Origin: Oncomelania hupensis
Lineage: Eukaryota > Mollusca > Gastropoda > Littorinimorpha > Pomatiopsidae
Direction: 5' to 3'
NCBI GenBank assembly: GCA_036898135.1
Contig: CM072511.1
Location: 43,678,515 to 43,742,514 of the forward strand
DNA length: 64,000 nt
Below, piece after piece: positions 1 through 12,057 of this stretch (the stretch's first letter is position 1; every line of letters starts with the position of its first letter). Both the position numbers and the translations under genes were made by a program. The notes beneath the pieces were generated by a model. The model worked only from the letters and a program-made list of their open reading frames with translations. It was not told the origin of the DNA and did no database searches.

Positions 1-365
1 GGACGATTTAGACAATTTAGACATAGACAATTTTGAGCAATAAAATTATAATAAGTTACCGACCTTAACACTGCTGAAATCTCGAACGAACCTGCAGATA
101 CCTACATACATTTAATGTCAATCATATATACTAATACGGTTCATGCTTAATAGGCATACACATTTATGGGGGACACATGAAGCCAGATAGATATTCACAC
201 TTTTCTGCTATCCTATGCACCAACGGGAATCCCCTCAATGAAACATACTTCCGGTTTCTTTCTCCGCGTGTTTTAGTGAGTTATTTTCAAATATTCAAGA
301 ATAATAACATGTGTCACTGGCCACCAGTATCGTACCCTCACATATAATTTTTTTTTGCTGCAGTT
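1..365. other. Intergenic, nothing recognised
   Basis: AT-rich sequence without a plausible coding frame or recognisable repeat. Confidence 0.5.
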
Positions 366-566
366 TATTATCACTTTCTATCGCCAGTGGCGCGCCTTAA
401 ACCCTACCTACCTAACATTATTTGTGAATTTTTGAAAAATATTCGGAAAAACATAACGCCTAGATGCTGGCTCGAACCCACACCTGTCAGGCGCCATTAG
501 TTTCTCGCTTGTGGACAAGGCAAGTTAGTCCCGCCTTAGCCCACTTGGCCACAACGCTCGCCTAAC
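366..566 (-). mobile_element. tRNA-derived SINE head or tRNA pseudogene (Ser/Leu-like)
   Basis: The - strand has an A-box-like TGGCCAAGTGGGCTAAGGCG and a B-box GGTTCGAGCC about 60 bp later, with an extra-long variable region as in class II tRNAs. The acceptor ends do not pair, so it is not a working tRNA gene. Confidence 0.5.
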
Positions 567-1195
567 ATAGTCAACTACTTCGTGTTTTGTGAAGGTTGCG
601 ACGGCGAAGCTATGGAAAACTACGAGAGTCTTCAGGTCCTGTTTCACTTTCTGTCGATGATCGACGCACCTCCGAAGTCGCCACAAATACAGGCCTCTAC
701 GATTGGTTTTTTTCATCCTTTCACTGAGCATGTACTTCCTCCACCGTTTTTATACTTATCCCACTCGTTTTCTGGCTCTAACAATCGTCGTTTTCGGCAA
801 TTTGCCATATTTAAAAGTCACGCATCAAGCTTTGATAAAAACAAAACAAACCAGACCGGAACTTGGTTTCATTCTAACCTCGTTTTAATTTATAATGGCG
901 ATACCCACGAGTTTTTATGAGAGGTGCCGGAAAGTTGTGAATAGCTGAAAGGAACCGGATCATTATAAAACTTATGTTAGAGTACACAACATACTGATTA
1001 TTCAGTACATTCACTGAACAGTTTACACCTTATGGTTGATGTACACGTCTTAACGATCATGCCAGGATCAACGTAAACGTCACTTTGGGCGTTCACGCAG
1101 GTAAACTGACCGCAGGTAGATGAGCGGGCGGTGTGTGTCCCTTACATTTAAGTGCTCTTTTACAGCTTTGAAGGCGGCGATAATCGTTGTTCATA
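567..1195. other. Intergenic, nothing recognised
   Basis: A 112-codon open frame (582-920) has no recognisable domain and its composition is not gene-like; treated as chance. Confidence 0.45.
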
Positions 1196-1198
1196 CTG

Positions 1199-1265
<67 letters not shown>

Positions 1266-1341
1266 AACACCAACTACTACTACTACTACTACTACTGCTA
1301 CTACTACTACTACTACTACTACAACTACTACTACTACTAAA
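1196..1341. repeat. (ACT)n microsatellite
   Basis: About 145 bp of nearly pure CTA/ACT, interrupted near 1264 and 1299. It is the insertion target of the 1344-2066 Element A copy. Confidence 0.98.
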
Positions 1342-1343
1342 AA

Positions 1344-2066
1344 ACCCCTTGGGGTCATGAGCAATCTTGTCACTGTAGATTGTTCTAACCTATAAAGGGA
1401 AAAGTAAAAGCCCCAGTTGAAAACCTGTCTTGCCTTTGTAGGCATGACAGTTTCACTGCGGCAACAGTCCCCCCCCTCCCCCCCCCCCCCCCCCGTTGGA
1501 GTGCCGGGGGTTTCAGTATAAATAGTACCCCCACTTTCTGGAAATTTAGTGCTTTAAATTCCCACTGTCGCTGTCTTCCTCGTTTGCTCTTTCTCATTCC
1601 TGCTCTGTTCTATCACTCTGCTATACTATCTTCTTCTTCGCTAGATCAATGACCTACCTTTTTTCTTGAAAACTCTTCCTGGACAAGACTCCTTGTTTGT
1701 GTATGAGGTCTGTTGGATCAGCTTGGGAGTGTTGGACGCTTTCTGCCGGGTGGTCACTAGGGCTTCCTATGATTGTATTATTTAGCACTATAGGCATTTT
1801 ATATGTATACGTTTTTGTTGATGACTTGTAATGATGGTTGTATTCTATTTTGTTTTTGTAACCGGGGGTTCGCGTAGTTGAGGTAAACCCTCAGCCGTCC
1901 CCCGCGTGGGATGTCTTTATTGTAAAGTGACTGGCCGGTGGAGGGCATTCAATTTTCCCACTGGGGTTGTTTCGGCAGATCTTTTATGCGGATCGGGGGT
2001 TGCCCGGTCCTGATTTGGCTCGGAAGAGTCCGCTGGACCTAAAGCAACAATAAATCAATCAATCAA
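1344..2066 (+). mobile_element. Element A, long subfamily, full length (TSD TACTACTAAAAA)
   Basis: An unclassified non-autonomous retroelement. It starts CCCCTTGGGGTCATGAG, has about 130 bp of 5' extension and an expanded poly-C tract at 1470-1494. Then come the GTGCCGGGGG / AGTATAAATAG block, a body, and the 3' end GAGTCCGCTGGACCTAAAGC with an (AATC)n tail. A 12-bp target duplication at 1332-1343 and 2067-2078 fixes both ends. No A/B-box tRNA head is evident. Confidence 0.85.
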
Positions 2067-2079
2067 TACTACTAAAAAG

Positions 2080-2264
<185 letters not shown>

Positions 2265-2801
2265 TTAAAGAGAATTATTCGCGCATTTTTCTAAACAGAA
2301 AGAGTCAATTGAAAGCGTAAATGTGGATGATTTCATTTCATACTTGTTGAAAATATCTTTTTGAAGAGTAGCTTACGTTAGTGCTGGTGTTTAAGAAATA
2401 TTTTACAGCTAAAGTAAATAAAATGATTCCAGTTTTCGTCCGGCAATTCGTCAGCCTTTTCAGACCTTTAAATTAAAGATTGCCCGATGATAGAAAATCC
2501 TCTAATAATAATTATTGTCTTATGGCACCCATTTTTATGTCTGGGTATAGCCTACTTAAAACTAACGTGAGTGACCTGTGTATGTTTCAAATCTAGAAAT
2601 CTTAAGCCGTTTTGAACCGTTAATAATTGCTGTCGGATCTAAGAACGAAAATAATAAAGTATGACCCCAGTTACCTGACTTTTTGTTGTACTTTACAGCG
2701 CATTAAGATTTAAATGAAGGTTTTCTCACGGAGACAATGTTGTAGTCCTAAAGCTAACAAAGCAGGGTCTTTCATTATCACAACGTCGCGAGCTCGTTAT
2801 G

Positions 2802-2981
2802 GCCTGTCTCAAGTCGAAGGTTCGTGGAAGTTCACGAAAATGTTTTCCGAGGTTCTCAGATCTAAAATCCTAGGTTCCTGAACCTTTGTTGTGTCTAAGA
2901 GATTCGGGAACCTAGGTTCGAGATCTGAGAACCTTGAAAAAAGGTTCCTGAACCTCCACGAATCTTCCAATTGAGACAGGC
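2802..2981. mobile_element. Foldback MITE-like element, copy 1 (180 bp)
   Basis: The termini GCCTGTCTCAA and TTGAGACAGGC are inverted. Arms of about 80 bp (AAGGTTCGTGGAAGTTC, GAGGTTCTCAGATCT and complements) would form one long hairpin. There is no coding capacity. Confidence 0.8.
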
Positions 2982-3089
2982 TGTTAGCCTACCTTTGTGT
3001 TTATAACTAAATTAATCACAGTTGACATACAGAGTTGAAGACAGCGCAGCTCGTGGCTTCTTGTGGACTCTTAAGCCAATAGGCATTAT

Positions 3090-3229
3090 TCCTAAATAAA
3101 CCGAAAGTAGAGTTGCTTCCCCTGAAATGCGGTACACAATACATGTTGACAGCTATCCTAAATAAACCGAAAGTAGGTCAATGAGAGTTGCTTCCCCTGA
3201 AAAGCGGTACAAAATACATGTTGACAGCT
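3090..3229. repeat. Two-copy tandem duplication (66 and 74 bp)
   Basis: Units beginning TCCTAAATAAACCGAAAGTA lie at 3090 and 3156. The second carries an extra 8-bp GTCAATGA; otherwise only a few substitutions are seen. Confidence 0.9.
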
Positions 3230-3235
3230 ATTTAG

Positions 3236-6200
3236 GAAGTACTCCTATTATGTCACTGGTACCAGCTGTAATATTTAGAAGACCTAGAGCTAAAGTAGGA
3301 GACGTATTTCAGGTTTTTGCCTTGCAAAATCGTCTGCCTTTTAGAAGCGTTTATAATTAATTTTACTGTTGGACACACACACACACACAAAGAAGAATGT
3401 GCGAGCAGATTTTTGGGTGTCGTTATCTTTATAGAGAGATCAAATTTGAATGTTCGAATAATATTTAAGGCAGGGGCGGCTTATGCTCTTTATGAGGGAG
3501 AGAAGGAGGGGTGGGTGGGGGGTGGGGGTAGTTTCCTGATTACATTATGTGCCTATAAATGAATGTTTATTATACAGAAAAGAATGCAGTGCAACGATCA
3601 GGACCACGACAAGGTTTGGAAATAAGCGGTATTTGAATATCATGCAATCACTATTTCAAGTCCGATTTAAAATAAGGTCAGGGATCTGTGCGCATGTACC
3701 TTGTGTAACATAACTAATTTACATCGATGCAGGCCTACTGTGCATTGTAGGTTTAAAATTCGTGACAACTTTCGTAATCGTAATAAGCGCCACCGTTTTG
3801 AGATTTGTACGCCTGCATGCAAACTATCAACACCCCCAGTTCACCTTGTAACTGCTTGGTTTACTGGGAATAATAGAAGCGCGCGGAGAGAAAGGGATGG
3901 ATGGGGAGGATGAAGGATGGAATGAAGGGTGGCGTTGTGTGATATGAGGGGGTGAGGAGTGAGTGAGGAGCGGTGTGGTGTGTAAAGTGTACGCATTAAG
4001 CTCGAATACTTAGCAGTAAATCAAAAGAGCAAAGATCTGAGTAGATGTGAAGTTGTGTTTAGAGGTTCTTGGATCAAGGCGCATAAGGTATCAGACCCCA
4101 AATCCCTTTCAAACTGAGGAGTTAGGAGCTGCACTGATCGGGTTCTCCAAGAATTTGGAGAAGGGGAGATAGGAGAATTAAGGGGGAAAGAGAGAGAGGG
4201 TGAGGGGCTTAAGGTTGTTTCGAATCAATGAGATAGTGAACTACGAAATAAGATGTAGGCCTACGTATTCAGAAAAAGGCTACCAGTATTTTGTTCAATG
4301 CGGGGAAAAGCGGAAGCCGGATTCATTTGGTGAAGGAATGTTTCTGACAAAACAATCCTACAGATAACATTCTATCCAACTCTATCGATGCCTAACTGCT
4401 TGTATGCCCTGTTTTTAAACGTCTTTATTGTGTTTATTCTCATAGTATTACTTCTTGAAATGAACGTGGGTATATTTGTGTAAGAAAGTATAGCTTCTCT
4501 TATTTAAGTCCTAAACATAGGTTCAAAATTTTGTGTAGATATTTACAAGCTTTTGAGGACCTGTATGATATTTTGGTTATTGTGGTTGCTGTTGTTGTTT
4601 TCCCAAACATGTATGTACTGTTTGGTCTTTAATATGTTTAGTCTTATATTATGCTTGAGTGGATTTGAGTGGCCAGCTGTGGAGAAAAATACATTTTCCG
4701 ACCTTCCAGGCGCTGAACGGTTATCAAACAAAGACCTGAATTTGATAATCATGATAACATCAAGAAACGTTTTCTTTTCCTAGTTAGGTAAAATGATATT
4801 TCTCCATCTTGCTTTAGGAAGATTGATCTATAGCAATGTGACTTGTTATTAAAGCGTGGTTTAATTTTGCTGTCTAAAAACAGGTGGTTCAAATATGTTA
4901 TACTGTAGTTTTTTTTTTTTTTAAATCAATTGCTGATTCAGACCCGATGCTTGAATCCTGATAAGTGTAACTCAGATTCGTTTATCCACGCAACCTGTTC
5001 ACTCAGCAATAAGGCAGGAGTCGCCGCATGAAGTTTTCCCACTTTATTCAGTATAGGCTACATCAACAACTGCATACAAGATCGCTCAATTGCTTTTTTA
5101 AAACTCTTTTTTACTCCCCTCGCAGACACAGTGCATCACCTAAATAGTCCTTTTGAACATTCCAGCGTGACGCAATATCAGCCAATCAGAATAAAATCCG
5201 TCACCAGAACTATGCACTGTCTTACGTCATATAACTTTATTTAGGTTAGAAGAATCTCTTAGCTACCACTAGATTTATCTACATGCTTCGATCGATAGTA
5301 ATCAAGTAATTATAGAAAATTCTCCATGTACTAAGGTTCTTCTAACAACAACGCAAAATCAAATCAAATGTAAATACACTCTGTTATTGCATGCTTTGCA
5401 AAACAAAAAGATCGGATCTATCGTGCGCGCCTCAAAAGTAACAAAATACAACAGTATCCCCTCTTTGTTTATTTTTCCCACCCTCACTCCGCCTATTATC
5501 AACATTCCTCCTCCCTCTTCCCCTCACTCCTCCCCTAATTTCCCATCCCCAACCTCATATCCTACGGCCTCAGGCCCCCCCCCCCCCTCCCCTCTCTTTC
5601 ACAAGTCCTAGCCAGTCTTGCGTGTTCCCGACACTCATATGACCTACTTTCACAGATTCGATTACTTTTCTAACATTGCATAGTTTTCGTTTCAGTACAA
5701 ACCCATTGTTCCAGTAAACTGACCCTGCAATTATTTAGGCCTGATTCCCTTACAGTCTACACGATTGTGTTTCTAAAAGGCTACGAAACGGTAACAAAAA
5801 ATGTCACAATAGGCAACATAACCATTTATATATAAAACCCTCACTAACATGTTTCCGTACTGCACAATGGCCAATTCGGCAAATTAACAGAATGTTTGTT
5901 AAAAGTGAGACTGAGGGAACTAAAAACCACGTTTGTCTGCCTTATTATTATAATTATGTGGTTTGGGTGATGCAAACGTAAAAGTTGACTGTGACCGATA
6001 CAATACTGTGATAGTACATTATTGGCTTAATATCACCTAGAGTGAACAGACGTACAATTAAAATACTGAACTGAACTTAACGATATTACAGTAGACAACA
6101 AAATATTACTACAAGACGCTATCTCACATTTTCGTAGTGGACAGTCACAAATTTTTTAATGACCAAATGATTGTTAACAGTTCGAAATAGAAGTAAATCG

Positions 6201-6754
6201 TATAGGTCTATTGCTCTGCGGTATAGGGTTTTAACTGAAATTGTTTAAACAAACAAAAAACATTTAATGCAAAAATAGAAAGGGTTTTCTCCAAAAGATT
6301 GGTTCAAACGAACCGGCGTAACATTTTCATACATCAGTGTTTGGAATGTTAACTTTGCAAGTTTTTCTGTCTGTTCAATGTGTAATGTGTATGCAAATGT
6401 AAACGCAAACGTTGACCTGTGACCAATGCAGAGTGGCAAAACGAAAGTGCGATTGCCGAAACAAATTAACTTCCAACACTGCAATGTCAAAAGTGGCATG
6501 ATGGTGAATGAGCAAACTTACGCACATAATGTTTATCATGGCCGTTTAAGAAACTAGCAACATAATTGTCATAAGTGTCCAAAACTTCTAATTACAAACG
6601 ATTTTAATTTGTTAAATTTAACTTCTTTTTAAAAAAAATGATTGTATTACCTAGACAAAATTGTATTACCTAGGCAACGTATCATAAATGTGATTTTAAA
6701 ACATTTAAAATAATCCATTTTAAAACATGCAAAATGTATTCATTTATTTGATTG
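3236..6754. other. Intergenic, low-copy AT-rich DNA
   Basis: Holds a G-rich patch (3500-3530), a pyrimidine-rich patch (5460-5600) and nothing that reads as coding or a known repeat. Confidence 0.5.
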
Positions 6755-6995
6755 TCACGTCACCAGATCATCAGACCTTGCAAAGACCATCCTTCAAGGC
6801 ACGGTGCAAGTAGAAAGATGAAGAGGGAGGCAGAAAAAGAAATGGGAGGACACCATACAAGAATGGACTGGCTTGACACTGAGCGAATCAATGAAGGTTG
6901 CTGAGGACAGAGAAAGATGGAGTACGCTGGTTAAACGATCATCAGTGGTGCCCCAACAACCTTCGAGTTACGGGATAGAATAGGGTAGGATAAGA
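6755..6995 (+). mobile_element. LINE 3'-end fragment (same family as 9.1-11.5 kb)
   Basis: Corresponds to the C-terminal 'RWYGHVT..GRPKKRWEDNI..VKRSSVVPQ' region, with several stops and indels. It ends in a degenerate GGATA-like tail (gggatagaatagggtaggataagatagg). Strongly 5' truncated. Confidence 0.85.
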
Positions 6996-7874
6996 TAGGA
7001 AGTAACAGTGTGGCAAGGATGAGGGGAGTGTGTGAGTGGGATGCTAGAACTTGAAATCTGCCTTTATTTTCTTAAGATTTTAACAAACTAGCGAAATAAG
7101 ACCCCAAACGGCAACAAGAACACCGTGTTCGATTTTTTATTTACATTGTTTCTGTCTCATTTGTAAAATTAAATTCGATATTGAATAGTGTTTAATTTTA
7201 AAAAAAATATTTATGTGAATTTACTCAATGTATCAACAGTTCGTTCATAATTGTTGGGTTTCCAGGGACATAAAAGCATCTGCCTACTGATATAATTTAC
7301 TGGAAAGTAACGTATTGCTTTATATTAATTTCCACTAAATGCAGATATGACACGGACATGCCTTTTAAAATGCTACCGTTTTTGCCAGCTGCTTGCTGTT
7401 TTAATGTGAATGTAACGCTTTATAATGTACTTGAAGTACCTAATGGATTCATTATAGGCCATTTAAACATTGTAACCACGAAAACGTTATGTTCAGGTTT
7501 CTTAGCGTGGCTATCGCTTACTTACTCAAATTTAAGTTATTTTCTGTCTAGACTATGGGCTGTAAAATATTACAGAGCATACATGAAGGTATTGTTGTTG
7601 TACAAATCACTGGACATTAAAGCTTGACACTTGAACATAACAATAGCCCACAATTGTAGGATAGCTTTCTAATAGTTTTATTACTTGCCGGTGACTTGAA
7701 CTTTGTTTCTTCCAATTCTATAGATCCTGTAGTGCCTGTAGACCTACACTCGGTGGTCCGTAACGTTACATGTTAAGCAGATGTAGAAAGTGGGTGCCTT
7801 GCATGGGAGGTTTGAATTCCATCCTAAAAATCAGCAGCGCCTTGAGCATTTGAGCAATATTGTTAATATTGAGA
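6996..7874. other. Intergenic, nothing recognised
   Basis: AT-rich sequence. The longest open frame (7358-7627) is unremarkable and has no homology I recognise. Confidence 0.45.
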
Positions 7875-8288
7875 ATTTTTATAGCGCACATATCTCGCCG
7901 TGCTTCGCGACTCAAGGCGCTGGCTGATACAGGATCTAACTCAAGCCGCCCGAGGCGCCAACTTGCAGCCTTTGGGCGCATCGTAATAACGCTCCAGTGC
8001 ACAATCCTGGGCAGCCAGGAATGGGGGAGAAGGACCTAGGTGCATGCTGGGTGTGTTCTTGTCACCGGCACTCACTCGTCTAGGACATGAGCGTCAGGAT
8101 CTTTAAAGTCCGTTATGATGGAATGTATGCGACACAGACTAGACCTCGATTTATACTCTCATCCAAAGGAGTAGAAAACGGGAGTAAAGTATCTTTCCCA
8201 AGGACACAACACAATGCCCCGGCCTGGGCTCGAACCCGGGACCTTCAGATCCGCAAGCTAAAGCTCTACCATTAGGCCACCGTGCCTC
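7875..8288 (-). mobile_element. tRNA-derived SINE, ~415 bp family (copy 1)
   Basis: The tRNA head is at the right end (- strand: GGCCTAATGGTAGAGCTTTA ... GGTTCGAGCCC). The body contains AGGATCTTTAAAGTCCGT, and the far end contains CAAGGCGCTGG. The same family occurs at 17.6, 18.1, 22.3, 24.8 and 26.3 kb. Confidence 0.85.
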
Positions 8289-9144
8289 CCTAAATTAATT
8301 GATAAAGCTTTGTAGAATTCTAACTCAACATAATCTTATATCTGTAGTTCGCTTTTCAGCGTCTTTCTTTAACAGGTTTCTGAAGGTAGGAAGAAATGGG
8401 ATTTAAGTTGTATATAACCTCTGGGAAGACTATAAATTGGTTTATTGTCCCGCGAAAACTAACATCCTGCTCCGCAAACAACATAAGGAGGTGCCAAACC
8501 TGTTCAATCTATAAAAGTGCAGAGTTTATGAAAGGAGTGTGTGTGCATTCACAATGCAGCAAGGACCCTGCCCGACTCTTTAGAATCTTTGCAGAGCTAA
8601 AGAAGCCTTAAGCTTTACCGTATATTGTTGCTGTAGTTGGTAGGACTATAGTTTAGCTGTCCTAGAATTAAGTCAAAGTTGTAAAACTATAGAATCCGAT
8701 CGCCTGATAGCTACAGTTTTGCATGTCAGCGTCAGTTTGGAGGCCTTCGAGGTAGGAAGTGTGTTAAATGTCGAGAGGAAATTATTGTCACACACACAAA
8801 ACCCCAACAAACCGCCCCCACCCCCCACCCCCCATAAATCTGACATTTATTATGCCAAGGAATGAGAACATAAAGATGAACTTAATACAAGATCTAAGCT
8901 TACTCTTTTACTATACTGAGTGAGAATACTCGAGGGAAGGCATTGTGATGGTAAAGCTTGGCATAGTCACATCTCAGTATTGCATTACTTCATCTCATTA
9001 TTGTTATATATCAGTTAATCCCATCGATGTATCAAATGAGTCAAATAGTAGATATATATAGATCTATGAGATGCACATTTAAATTGGTGAAAGAGAAAGT
9101 TATAAATCTGACGTTTCTTAAACAGCCTTTCTGCAATTTATAGA
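8289..9144. other. Intergenic, nothing recognised
   Basis: A C-rich patch (8815-8835) and AT-rich sequence only. Confidence 0.45.
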
Positions 9145-9156
9145 TTCTATCCTATC

Positions 9157-9666
9157 CTATCCTATCCCGTAAATCGGAAGTCGTTGGGGAACCACAGATG
9201 ATCGTTTAACCAGCGTACTCCATCTTTCTCTGTCCTCAGCAACCCTGATGGCTTCGCTCAGTGTCAAGCCAGTCCATTCTCGAATGTTGTCCTCCCACCT
9301 CTTTTTCGGTCTACCTCTTCTTCTACCTCCTTGCACTGTGCCTTGCAGGATGGTCTTTGCAAGACCTGATGATCTGGTGACGTGGCCATACCATCGGAGT
9401 TTCCGTTTCTTCACCAATGTGAGCAGGTCATCGTGTTGTCCAATGGCTTGTGTGATGGTCTGTCGGACTTCGTCGTCGGTGATGCACTGGGTATAGGAAA
9501 TGCCAGAAGTCTTCTGTAGCACCTCATCTCCTTGCTTTTTATTCTTCGTTGTAGATCTGCTGTGAGGGTCCATGTTTCGCAAGGGTATAGGAAGATGACA
9601 AGGGGAGCGCAGCAGTCTTACCTTGGAATGTAGGCTGGTGGTCCTGTCTTTCCAAAATGGCTTCAA
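9157..9666 (-). pseudogene. LINE C-terminal domain fragment
   Basis: Encodes the post-RT region with SYTQCITDDEVRQTITQ, KRKLRWYGHVTRSSGLAKTI and RGRPKKRWEDNIREWTGL. This conserved basic segment is repeated in the other LINE scraps in the window. Confidence 0.8.
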
Positions 9667-10309
9667 TTTCGCCTGGGCAGCAGTTGTTTGTGCATACTGG
9701 AGAGGACTTCTGTAAATTTGTTTAATACAGTGATTTTAGATGTTCGTGTTCCTCTCCAGCCTATCCATAAATGTCATCCGCAAAACGAAGGTTGGAGATT
9801 GCTTTACCCCCTATGCTGACTGTGCCTTCGGGATCCGCAAGGGCATCTGACATGATGCGATCTAGGAAGATGTTGAGGAATGTTGGAGAGAGTAGGCATC
9901 CTTGACGCACATCGATTTGTTGTTCTGAACCAGTTCCCGATTGCTCTGTTGTGGAGGACTGCACTGGTATACAGGTTTTTGATCTTCAATAATTTTAGGG
10001 CTGATGTTGTACACTCTCATGGTTGCCCACAGAGCTGCATGCCAGACAGGTCAAACACTTTTTTGAAGTCTACAAACACATTACATAGATGTTGTTGGTG
10101 CTGTAGCCTAGGTATTTCTCGCAGATTATTCTGATGTGCAAAATCTGTTCAGTGGTACATCGCCCTGCCTTGAATCCTGCTTGTTCTTCAGCTATGATTT
10201 GTTCAGCTTGGGGTTTCAACTTCTTGAGTATTATTTTCATGAGGACCTTGCTGGGAGATCGGGATGGCTGATGAGGCAGATGGTGCGGTAATTTTCACAT
10301 TTCTGAAGG

Positions 10310-10972
10310 TTAATTTTTTTTGGAAAGAGTGATGACAAGCGACTGGGTCCATGGTGTAGGCCACTTCCCACTCTGCCAGATCTTGTTACAGATAATGGTG
10401 AGTGCGTCAATCATCGCTTCTCCTCCGTCTTGAAGGAATTCCGCGGGTATGTTGTCCACTCCCGCTGACTTAGCCTTCTTTAGTGATTGCACTGCTGCCT
10501 CAACTTCTTCTCTGAGAATTGGGAGGGTATCTTCCTCTTCTCTGTTCTGGGGGCATGCTAGAACTGATGGATCTCCGTTTGGTGTGTGGTTGAAAAATTC
10601 AGAGCAGTACTCTGTCCATCTTTCCAAGACTTCTTGTTCTTCTGTAAGGCATATGCCAGACTTGCTTTGGATCGTGGAGACCTTGGGCTGTTTAACACTT
10701 GACAGCCGCTTCACCGTTTGGTAGGCCTTCTTGCTGTTGTTCTTGTTCAGACTATTTTCTATTTCCTGGCATAACTCTTCTACCCAGTTTTCCTTTGCTG
10801 TGCGCATGCCTTTTCGGATGTCATTGTTGATTTTTTCGGTAGGCATCAGCTCCCTATGAGGTGTTCTTTTTCTTTTTAATCTCTCTTCGTTTATCACACA
10901 GGTCCAATAGTTCAGGTATGATCCACGGTTTCCTCTTTGGGCGGTGCTTGCCAATGATCTCAGTGGCGGCAT
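10310..10972 (-). pseudogene. Reverse transcriptase N-terminal fragment of the LINE
   Basis: A 220-codon open stretch containing the linker (LSSVKQPKVSTIQSKSGI) and RT block 1-2 residues KAKSAGVDNIPAEFLQDGGE, ending in a frameshift at a run of T after SLVITLSKKN. Homologous to endonuclease-reverse transcriptases annotated as craniofacial development protein 2-like. Not functional alone. Confidence 0.85.
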
Positions 10973-11486
10973 CTGTCACAGCTGAGTTGAAAGTGGTGGT
11001 CATAGTGTTGACATCTAGTTCACCAGCTTCCAAAATGAGCAGTGGGGCAAATTTCTCTCCATTTGTGGCTTTGAATATTTCTGCCACCTCCGGGTCTTGC
11101 AGGTCGAACTTCAGTCAAGTGCACTTTGCTGTGTTTACTCTCTTCAAGTGGAGCCGGAAGGACATCACCACATCACCTGGAGAAGTGCGTGTCCTGCCAA
11201 TATTGATGCTTGATCTGAAGCGTATATTGACCATTATGTTGTCAATCTGGTTGTGATGTCCCTGCTGGGACTGTGCCATGTCCATCGTCTGGATTTTTTG
11301 TGGAGACCAAGCGCGTTTGTCAATATCAGATTGTTGTATCTGGGAAACTTCAGTAGTCTCGGACCTCTGTCATTCTCAGCAAAGCTTTGGTGTTTATTGG
11401 TAACGCTCCGCTGCGTTTGTTTTTGATTCGACTATGCCTGCATTCTAAAGGAGATAAGCCATTTACTATTGTAGCAGATGAGTTTT

Positions 11487-12047
11487 GACCCCCGTTGGGG
11501 TGCCGGGGGTTTCAGTATAAATAGTATCCCCACTTTCTGGAAATTTAGTGCTTTAAATTCCCACTGTCGCTGTCTTTCTCAGTTGCTCTTTCTCATTCCT
11601 GCTCTTTTCTATCAATCTGCTATACTATCATCTTCTTCGCTCTTCTTGAAAACTCTTCCGGGACAAGACTCCTTGTTTGTGTATGAGGTCTGTTGGATCA
11701 GCTTGGGAATATTGGACGCTTTCTGCCAGGTGGTCACTAGGGCTTCCTATGATGTTATTATTTAGCAATGTAGGCATTTTATATGTATGTGTTTTGTTGA
11801 TTATTTATAATGATGTTTGTATTCTATTTTGTTTTTGTAAACGGGGGTTCGATAAGTTGGGGTGAAGCCTCAGCCGTCCCCTGCGTGGGATGTCTTTATT
11901 GTAAAGTGACTGGCTGGTGGAGAGCTTTCGGTTTTACCACTAGGGTTGTTTCAGCAGATCTTTTATGCGGATCGGGGGTTGTCCGGTCCTGATTTGGCTC
12001 GGAAGAGTCCGCTGGACCTAAAGCAATAATAATGTAATGTAATGTAA
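11487..12047 (+). mobile_element. Element A, short subfamily
   Basis: Begins CCCCCGTTGGGGTGCCGGGG, with TATAAATAG about 30 bp in. Ends GTCCGCTGGACCTAAAGC plus an (ATGTA)n tail. An imperfect TSD (AGATGAGTTTT versus AGATGATTTT) flanks it. It is inserted at the upstream edge of the APE LINE remnant. Confidence 0.85.
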
Positions 12048-12057
12048 AGATGATTTT

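Larger units (their letters stand above)
9145..11470 (-). mobile_element. 5'-truncated, decayed non-LTR retrotransposon (APE endonuclease + RT; RTE/CFDP2-like)
   Basis: On the - strand, broken frames read in order. First is an endonuclease C-terminal piece (HNQIDNIMVNIRFRSS, about 11.25 kb). Then comes the EN-RT linker and RT fingers (10972-10310: SLKKAKSAGVDNIPAEFLQD, a hallmark of these RTs). RT motifs follow at 9964-9761 (VRQGCLLSPTFLNIFLDRIM and LRFADDI, the catalytic FADD box). Last is a C-terminal domain (9666-9157) with KLRWYGHVTR and GRPKKRWEDNI. Stops and frameshifts split it, so it is a pseudogene. The 3' tail is a short (GGATA)n array at 9145-9168. The same 3' end recurs at 6.8, 32.0, 40.7 and 41.6-42.0 kb. 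Confidence 0.9.

Noticed and set aside
582..920. 112-codon open frame as a gene
   Set aside because: No known domain, overlaps an opposite-strand frame, and lies next to a SINE-like tRNA remnant.
1120..1445. Long open frames of poly-Thr/Tyr/Val over the ACT array
   Set aside because: Pure translation of a trinucleotide microsatellite; no gene evidence. The same applies to similar frames at 15.7-16.1, 20.2-20.6, 31.2-31.7, 32.5-32.9, 37.5-38.7 and 39.4-40.6 kb.
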